A stretch of 64,000 nt of DNA, taken from contig CAWKEY010000024.1 of NCBI GenBank assembly GCA_963848675.1, forward strand, positions 1 through 64,000, written 5' to 3'. This document shows, one piece after another, positions 58,860 through 64,000 of the stretch (its first letter is position 1; the number at the start of each line of letters is the position of its first letter). The translations under genes were made by a program, and so were the position numbers. The DNA is from CAWKEY01 sp963848675. GTDB lineage: Bacteria; Pseudomonadota; Gammaproteobacteria; Methylococcales; Methylomonadaceae. The notes under the pieces were generated by a model that was not told the origin of the DNA, ran no database searches, and saw only the letters and a list, made by a program, of their open reading frames with translations.

Positions 58860-60146
58860 GTGAATTTACGTTTAATCGCGGCCCGGGTCTTGTCCCGGGT
58901 AATGCAGGAGGGGCAGTCTTTAACGGCAGCTCTGGATAATGTAATCCCAGGTATTGAATCGTCAAAAGACCGGGCGTTTGTTCAGGCGCTTTGTTACGGC
59001 GTATGCCGTCAATATTATCGTCTGGATTTTATTTTGCATGAATTGCTGGATAAGCCCCTGAAAGACAGTGAAATTAAAGCCTTGGCTTTGGTGGGTTTGT
59101 ACCAGTTGGGCCATATGCGGGTAAAGCCGCATGCGGCGGTCTCGGAAACGGTTGCGGCGACTCGCAAAAAGCCCTGGGCCAAGGGTCTGATCAATGCCTT
59201 GCTGAGAAAATACCTGAGAGAACAGGACAGACTTGAAGCACTGGCCGACCAGCGGCCATCGGCTGCGCTGAGTCATCCCGGCTGGATGATCAGGCAAATT
59301 GAACAGGACTGGCCGGCGCAGGCATCGAGCCTATTGCTGGAAAACAACAGGCCGCCGCCCATGGCCTTGCGGGTGAATTTGGCTAAAATCAGCCGCGAGC
59401 AGTATTTACAACAACTTGCCGGACGGGACATAGCGGCCGCAGGTGTTGAATTTTGTGCATCGGCGCTGATTCTGGAAAAGCCGGTGGCGGTTGAGCTATT
59501 GCCCGGTTTTGCCGAGGGCCAGGTGTCAGTTCAGGATACGGCGGCACAATTGGCGGCAGGGCTGCTGGATGTGCAGGCGGGACAAAGAGTGCTGGATGTG
59601 TGCGCGGCGCCCGGCGGCAAAACGGCGCACATTCTTGAGCGGCAGCCAACACTCCAGGAATTGGTTGCTGTTGATATTGATGCCGCCAGGCTGCAGCGGG
59701 TCGGCGAAAATTGTCAGCGCTTGCAACTCCACGCCAGTTTAGTGACGGGTGATGCGGCCAGGCCTGAAACCTGGTGGGATGGTAAGCCATTTGACCGGAT
59801 TTTGCTGGACGCGCCTTGTTCGGCCTTGGGGGTGATCCGCCGTCACCCTGATATCAAGTTATTGCGCAGAGCCGAGGATATTCAGCACTTGCAGGCTTTG
59901 CAGAAAAACATCCTGCAAGCCATTTGGCCGCTGCTGGCACAAGGAGGGTTACTGCTTTATGCAACCTGTTCAGTTCTGAAGCAGGAAAATGAACAACAAA
60001 TTCAAGCTTTTCTAGCGGCGCATAGCGATGCTGTCGAATGTCCTATTAGCGCCAGCTGGGGTTCAGCCAGGGAGCATGGGCGGCAGATTTTTACCGGGGA
60101 ATCAGCAATGGACGGCTTTTATTATGCCCGCATCAATAAACAATAA
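58860..60146 (+). CDS. rsmB: 16S rRNA (cytosine-967-C5)-methyltransferase
   Basis: RsmB (Sun) methylates C967 of 16S rRNA. It has 428 aa (429 in E. coli). An N-terminal NusB-like domain (1-140: ARVLSRVMQEGQSLTAALD, FVQALCYGVCRQYYRLDFIL) precedes the Rossmann methyltransferase: SAM loop VLDVCAAPGGKTAHILE, catalytic pair of Cys in LLDAPCSALGVIRRHPDIK and LLYATCSVLKQENEQQI. GTG start at 58860, 7 bases after the fmt stop. Confidence 0.95.
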   Translation: MNLRLIAARVLSRVMQEGQSLTAALDNVIPGIESSKDRAFVQALCYGVCRQYYRLDFILHELLDKPLKDSEIKALALVGLYQLGHMRVKPHAAVSETVAATRKKPWAKGLINALLRKYLREQDRLEALADQRPSAALSHPGWMIRQIEQDWPAQASSLLLENNRPPPMALRVNLAKISREQYLQQLAGRDIAAAGVEFCASALILEKPVAVELLPGFAEGQVSVQDTAAQLAAGLLDVQAGQRVLDVCAAPGGKTAHILERQPTLQELVAVDIDAARLQRVGENCQRLQLHASLVTGDAARPETWWDGKPFDRILLDAPCSALGVIRRHPDIKLLRRAEDIQHLQALQKNILQAIWPLLAQGGLLLYATCSVLKQENEQQIQAFLAAHSDAVECPISASWGSAREHGRQIFTGESAMDGFYYARINKQ

Positions 60147-60699
60147 AGTCTTTGCATTCTATTTTGTTCTGCTTGTTTGGCTGCTGCCGGTTTTTGCGTA
60201 TGCCGATGATTATGCGGTTGTCGTGAAAAGCGCCGAGTTGGAGGCGCAGGGAGACAGTTATGTCTTGTCTGCCGACATAGACTATCGATTGAGTCCTTGG
60301 GTAGAGGAGGCACTGCAAAATGGCGTGTCTTTGTTCTGGGTTGTTCAGTTCAAGGTTTGGCAGCAGCGTGATTATATGTGGGATAAGACGCTGTTTTATA
60401 AGCAGGTGCGCTATCGCATTCAGTACCATGCCTTATTGAACATGTACCGGGTCAGAAATGAGAGCAGCGGCGCGGTTGACAATTTTTCAACATTGCCAGC
60501 GGCGCTGAGTTTGATGTCAACAGTACGCAATATTCAGGTAATCGAAAAGTCTGGCCTTGCGGCAGGAAAGCGCTATCTTGCCGGCGTAAAAATCAGCTTC
60601 GACCGGGACGCGCTGCCTTTGCCCTTGCGGCCAGTTGCTTACCTTAATCCGCAATGGTATCTATCCAGTGACTGGTATGTATGGTCCCTGAAAAACTGA
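60124..60699 (+). CDS. DUF4390 domain-containing exported protein
   Basis: A 191-aa protein with a signal peptide or N-terminal anchor (VFAFYFVLLVWLLPVFAYA) and a DUF4390 domain: VVVKSAELEAQGDSYVLSADIDYRLSPWVEEALQNGVSLFW, YRIQYHALLNMYRVRN, and ALPLPLRPVAYLNPQWYLSSDWYVW. The family is regularly found between rsmB and ntrY in beta- and gammaproteobacteria; its role is unknown, and an envelope location sensed by NtrY is only a possibility. ATG 60124 overlaps rsmB by 23 bases, and the stop overlaps ntrY by 19. Confidence 0.85.
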   Translation: MPASINNKVFAFYFVLLVWLLPVFAYADDYAVVVKSAELEAQGDSYVLSADIDYRLSPWVEEALQNGVSLFWVVQFKVWQQRDYMWDKTLFYKQVRYRIQYHALLNMYRVRNESSGAVDNFSTLPAALSLMSTVRNIQVIEKSGLAAGKRYLAGVKISFDRDALPLPLRPVAYLNPQWYLSSDWYVWSLKN

Positions 60700-62828
60700 A
60701 GCCGCCGGTCAATTTTACCGTTTTAATTCTGTTTGGCCTGATTTTGCTGTCGCTGCAGCTAATGAGTTCAGCGACACAGGAGTCTTCGCAGTTAAGCGCC
60801 ATGTATTCGTGGCTGCTGCTGGTTAACGCACTGGGTTCTGTGGTGCTGCTGGGGCTGGTCGGTGCCAATATTTATTCGTTAACCCGGCAGTTAAAAAAGC
60901 GTGAAGCCGGTTCGCGTTTAACGACCCGCATGGTGTCCTTGTTTGTGGTGCTGTCTTTGGTGCCCGCGGCCATTGTGTTTTATTTTTCCATGCAGTTTCT
61001 GCATCAGGGTATCGATAGCTGGTTTAACGTGGAAATGGATCGCGCCATGGAAGATGCGCTGGAACTCAGTCAGGCATCATTAGACCAACGCATGCGCTGG
61101 CATTTAAGGCAAACCCAGCAGTTGGCTGAAAAGCTGGCAGATTCATCAGCAGCGCTGGCTCTTGAAATAGAGCATCTGCGTGAGCTTGCCGAAGCGTCTG
61201 AAATGACACTTTTTTCGCGCCAAGGCAGAATCGTGGTGTCAAGCAGCATCAATCCCGCTGATATATTGCCCAGTCTGCCGGATGAGAATACCTGGCTGCA
61301 GCTGCGCCGCAATGCGGAGTTCGTCGCTTTAGCACCCATCCGGGAAAATGAATTGATGATCCGGGTAATTGTCACCGTTAATGCACAAGAGCCGCAATAT
61401 CTCCAGGCACTGTATCCAGTGCCAATCAGAATGGCCGATTTGGCGGATTCGGTGGAATTTGCTTTTGTGCGCTATCAGGAGATGAATTTTCTCAGGGATT
61501 CCTTGAAACTAAGCTTCTCGCTGGCCTTGTCATTGGTTTTATTGATGAGCTTGCTGGCGGCGATCTGGGTTGCCTTTATCAGCATCCGGAATATTATCGC
61601 ACCGGTAAAGGAATTGGTTAAAGGCACCCAGGCGGTGGCTTCTGGACAATATGATCAACAGCTGCCGGTGATGGCTCAGGATGATTTGGGTTTTTTGGTC
61701 GAGTCATTCAACGAGATGACGCTGCGCATTGCCCGCGCCCGCGATGAAACCAAAAGAGCCAGTTTTGAAGTCGAGAATCAGCGTGCGTATCTGGAAACCA
61801 TCCTGGCTAATTTGACGGCCGGGGTAATCAGTTTTGATGCCGATTATAAAATTCGTACCGCCAATCAGGCTGCGTACCGGATTTTTCATATCCATGTCAG
61901 TCATTTTGTCGGACAAACGCTATTGGATCTTGCTCGGGGTTATTCTGAACTGGCTGAGCCGTTAAAGTCGATCCAGCGTTTGCTTGAACAAACCGATGAT
62001 GATATCTGGCAGCAGAGAATTGCTTTTTTGGGTACCCATGGCCGGCAAGAATTGTTGTGCCGTGGAACGCCACTTTTTTCTCAGGAAGGCTGGCGGGTGG
62101 GTGCGGTGGTGGTTATGGATGATGTCACCGACTTGATTCAGGCGCAGAAGAATGCTGCCTGGGGTGAAGTGGCGCGCCGGCTGGCGCATGAAATCAAGAA
62201 TCCGCTAACACCTATAAAGCTCTCGGCAGAGAGGTTGCAGCATAAACTGGCAGGGAAATTGGAAACTGCCGACGCTGATATGCTGCAGCGATCTACCAAG
62301 ACCATTGTGGAGCAGGTTGAGGCGATGAAGGAAATGGTGGATGATTTTTCCGAATATGCCAAGCCCTCTAAAAAACAAACGGTAGCCATTGATTTGCCCG
62401 TATTGGTGCAGGAAGTGCTTGCGCTGTATGCCTTAAAATCGGGTGTCAAATTTAAAGCCGATGACAAGGCCGGCTTGCTGATAATCAAGGGCGATCCGGT
62501 CAGCATCCGGCAGGTGTTGCACAATCTGATCAAAAACGCGCTGGAAGCGATTGACAGTAAAGGGCAGATCGAAATCAGTCTGCACCGTGTCCAGAAAAAT
62601 AATGCTGATTTTATCGAAATAGCGCTTTATGATGACGGTCCAGGCATCAAAGAGGATCAGATCGAGAAAATTTTTGAACCTTATGTGACGACCAAGGCCA
62701 AGGGAACCGGGCTGGGTTTGGCCATTGTAAAAAAAATAATTGAAGAACATGGTGGCGCCATATGGGTCGACACCAGCCGTAAACTGGGCGCGGGGTTTAT
62801 AATCCAGTTGCCCGCTTGTAACTTTTGA
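60681..62828 (+). CDS. ntrY: Sensor histidine kinase NtrY
   Basis: A large membrane sensor kinase of the NtrY family, 715 aa. Two membrane helices near residues 13-32 and 40-62, a third near 84-104, then a periplasmic region to about 270, a fourth helix near 275-300, a HAMP domain (NIIAPVKELVKGTQAVASGQYDQQL), a PAS domain (LETILANLTAGVISFDADYKIRTANQAA), HisKA ARRLAHEIKNPLTPIKLSAERL with the phosphorylated His, and the ATPase domain with LIKNALEAI, YDDGPGI and GTGLGLAIVKKIIEEHGG. Partner NtrX follows one base after the stop. The pair is linked to nitrogen or redox control in other proteobacteria. Confidence 0.92.
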   Translation: MVPEKLKPPVNFTVLILFGLILLSLQLMSSATQESSQLSAMYSWLLLVNALGSVVLLGLVGANIYSLTRQLKKREAGSRLTTRMVSLFVVLSLVPAAIVFYFSMQFLHQGIDSWFNVEMDRAMEDALELSQASLDQRMRWHLRQTQQLAEKLADSSAALALEIEHLRELAEASEMTLFSRQGRIVVSSSINPADILPSLPDENTWLQLRRNAEFVALAPIRENELMIRVIVTVNAQEPQYLQALYPVPIRMADLADSVEFAFVRYQEMNFLRDSLKLSFSLALSLVLLMSLLAAIWVAFISIRNIIAPVKELVKGTQAVASGQYDQQLPVMAQDDLGFLVESFNEMTLRIARARDETKRASFEVENQRAYLETILANLTAGVISFDADYKIRTANQAAYRIFHIHVSHFVGQTLLDLARGYSELAEPLKSIQRLLEQTDDDIWQQRIAFLGTHGRQELLCRGTPLFSQEGWRVGAVVVMDDVTDLIQAQKNAAWGEVARRLAHEIKNPLTPIKLSAERLQHKLAGKLETADADMLQRSTKTIVEQVEAMKEMVDDFSEYAKPSKKQTVAIDLPVLVQEVLALYALKSGVKFKADDKAGLLIIKGDPVSIRQVLHNLIKNALEAIDSKGQIEISLHRVQKNNADFIEIALYDDGPGIKEDQIEKIFEPYVTTKAKGTGLGLAIVKKIIEEHGGAIWVDTSRKLGAGFIIQLPACNF

Positions 62829-62829
62829 T

Positions 62830-64000
62830 ATGCCGAAAAATATGAATGCAGACACTCCTCGTATATTAGTTGTAGATGATGAACCCGATATTCGCCGTCT
62901 GGTATGCGAAATTCTTGAAGATGAAGGCTATCAGGTCGCGATGGCGGAAAACGCAAGCGAAGCCCGGGCGCAAAAAAAATCCAGTCTTCCTGACCTTATT
63001 CTGCTTGATATCTGGATGCCAGATATGGACGGCATTACCCTGCTGAAAGAATGGGTGGCGGAGGATGCTCAGCTGTGTCCGGTGATCATGATGTCCGGGC
63101 ATGGTTCGGTGGAAGCCGCCGTTGAAGCAACCCGCCTGGGGGCTTATGATTTTCTTGAAAAGCCCTTGTCGCTGGCGAAGTTATTATTGATTGTTGAGCG
63201 GGCGCTGGAAGCTAGTCATCTGCAAATAGAAAATGCCGGGCTAAAACAGCAATTGGCTGTCGATATTGAGCCGGTAGGCAAAAGCGCTACCGTTGCCAGG
63301 ACTAAAGATCAACTCAAACGCTTGGCGCAACATGATGCGAGGGTGCTGTTTGTTGGCGAGGCGGGTGTGGGCAAGGAGCTCTATGCGCGTTACCTGCATA
63401 ATAACAGCGCGCATCGGGACGGGCCTTTTGTTGATGTGTCGGTGGGCAGTATCGCGCCGGAAAATTCGGCAGTAGAATTTTTCGGCAAGGAAGATGGCGG
63501 CAAAATTTACCCGGGGTTGTTGGAGCGGGCGCATAAAGGCACGCTGTTTTTAGGTGAGATTGGCGGCATGGACCAGGAAATCCAGCTAAGATTGCTCAGC
63601 GCATTGGAATCGAGCTCTTTCTTGCGGGTTGGCGGAAGCGAGGCGGTGCGTGTCGATGTCCGGGTGGTCTCGGCCACGCGAACGGCATTGGATGAACTGG
63701 TTAGAGCCGGGCGTTTCCGCCAGGATTTGTATTATCTGCTGAATGAAGTGTCGTTGTCGATTCCGCCTTTGAGGGAGCACAGCGAGGATGTGCCGGCCTT
63801 GCTGAGTTTTTATGTTGATTATTTTGTCACCCATGAAAAGTTGTCTTTTCGCCGGTTTTCCATGGCGGCGCAGAATTTCTTACGTAATTACAGCTGGCGC
63901 GGTAATGTGCGAGAATTAAAAAATCTCGTGCAAAGACTCATGATTCTGGGAGTTGGTGAAGATATTGAACTTGATGAGGTGAAATCGGCATTAGGATCGG
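62830..64000 (+). CDS. ntrX: NtrX-type response regulator (partial, runs off window)
   Basis: 390 codons are visible from ATG 62830 and the frame is still open at 64000. The receiver domain (1-125) has RILVVDDEPD, phosphoacceptor Asp60 in LILLDIWMPDMDG and LEKP. The AAA+ domain has an intact Walker A GEAGVGKE (176-183). The sigma-54 contact loop GAFTGA is absent: FFGKEDGGKIYPGLLERAH stands in its place (217-235). Walker B reads TLFLGEIG, with Gly where Asp is normal. RFRQDLYYLLNEVSLSIPPLRE and SWRGNVRELKNLVQRLM are normal. It probably does not activate sigma-54 polymerase. The C-terminal DNA-binding region lies outside the window. Confidence 0.9.
   Translation, partial: MPKNMNADTPRILVVDDEPDIRRLVCEILEDEGYQVAMAENASEARAQKKSSLPDLILLDIWMPDMDGITLLKEWVAEDAQLCPVIMMSGHGSVEAAVEATRLGAYDFLEKPLSLAKLLLIVERALEASHLQIENAGLKQQLAVDIEPVGKSATVARTKDQLKRLAQHDARVLFVGEAGVGKELYARYLHNNSAHRDGPFVDVSVGSIAPENSAVEFFGKEDGGKIYPGLLERAHKGTLFLGEIGGMDQEIQLRLLSALESSSFLRVGGSEAVRVDVRVVSATRTALDELVRAGRFRQDLYYLLNEVSLSIPPLREHSEDVPALLSFYVDYFVTHEKLSFRRFSMAAQNFLRNYSWRGNVRELKNLVQRLMILGVGEDIELDEVKSALGS

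Noticed and set aside
62433..63834. Minus-strand open frames opposite ntrY and ntrX.
   Set aside because: They are shadows of the plus-strand kinase and regulator genes, whose motifs are unambiguous.

Overview
The window is from a gammaproteobacterium. The 16S rRNA gene (11376-12910) has helix sequences I associate with Methylococcales methanotrophs, but no methane-oxidation gene lies here, so that placement is an inference. Gene order supports Gammaproteobacteria: ygfB-pepP-ubiH-ubiI beside zapA and 6S RNA; smg-dprA-LysM protein-def-fmt-rsmB; pilS-pilR; sucC-sucD.

Region 1 (1-10901) is an IS1634-like insertion sequence. Its transposase gene is cut after codon 220 by 8949 bp of nested group II introns (688-9636). 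Reading inward: a 5' copy of intron A (A1) is interrupted inside its reverse-transcriptase ORF by a second copy (A2). A2 is interrupted in the FADD motif of its RT by intron C1. C1 is interrupted in its 5' RNA part by intron B. B is interrupted in the YADD motif of its RT by intron C2, the only copy with an intact ORF. Only one C 3' end and one A 3' end remain. Two deletions between direct repeats would explain this. A2 also holds an insert of about 449 bp (3774-4222), most of which is an eroded copy of intron B. Either it is a fossil or this part of the assembly is faulty.

Region 2 (11058-16906) is a complete rRNA operon: two sigma-70-type promoters, boxA, 16S, tRNA-Ile(GAT), tRNA-Ala(TGC), 23S, 5S and a strong intrinsic terminator.

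Region 3 (17018-33181, + strand) runs from glnE and ilvE through two LPS heptosyltransferase genes into a tightly overlapping type II secretion operon, gspE-F-G-H-I-J-K-L-M-(C/N-like)-D. GspE drives the system, G-K form the pseudopilus, L, M and the small HR-like protein form the inner-membrane platform, and GspD is the outer-membrane secretin.

Region 4 (33239-41977) holds rpiA, ilvA and an EVE-domain gene, then 6S RNA, zapA and a coiled-coil partner on the minus strand. Divergent to these are ygfB, pepP and two ubiquinone hydroxylase genes, followed by a small membrane protein gene. Region 5 (42101-50920) holds pilR and pilS (minus), sucC-sucD, a small secreted cysteine-containing protein, nadE, and mgtE (minus).

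Region 6 (51032-56164, minus) has topA, smg, dprA and a LysM protein gene. Region 7 (56632-64000, plus) has a small possible RNA-binding protein, a likely gene remnant, then def-fmt-rsmB-DUF4390-ntrY-ntrX. The last gene runs off the window. Its central domain lacks the sigma-54 contact loop and has an altered Walker B.
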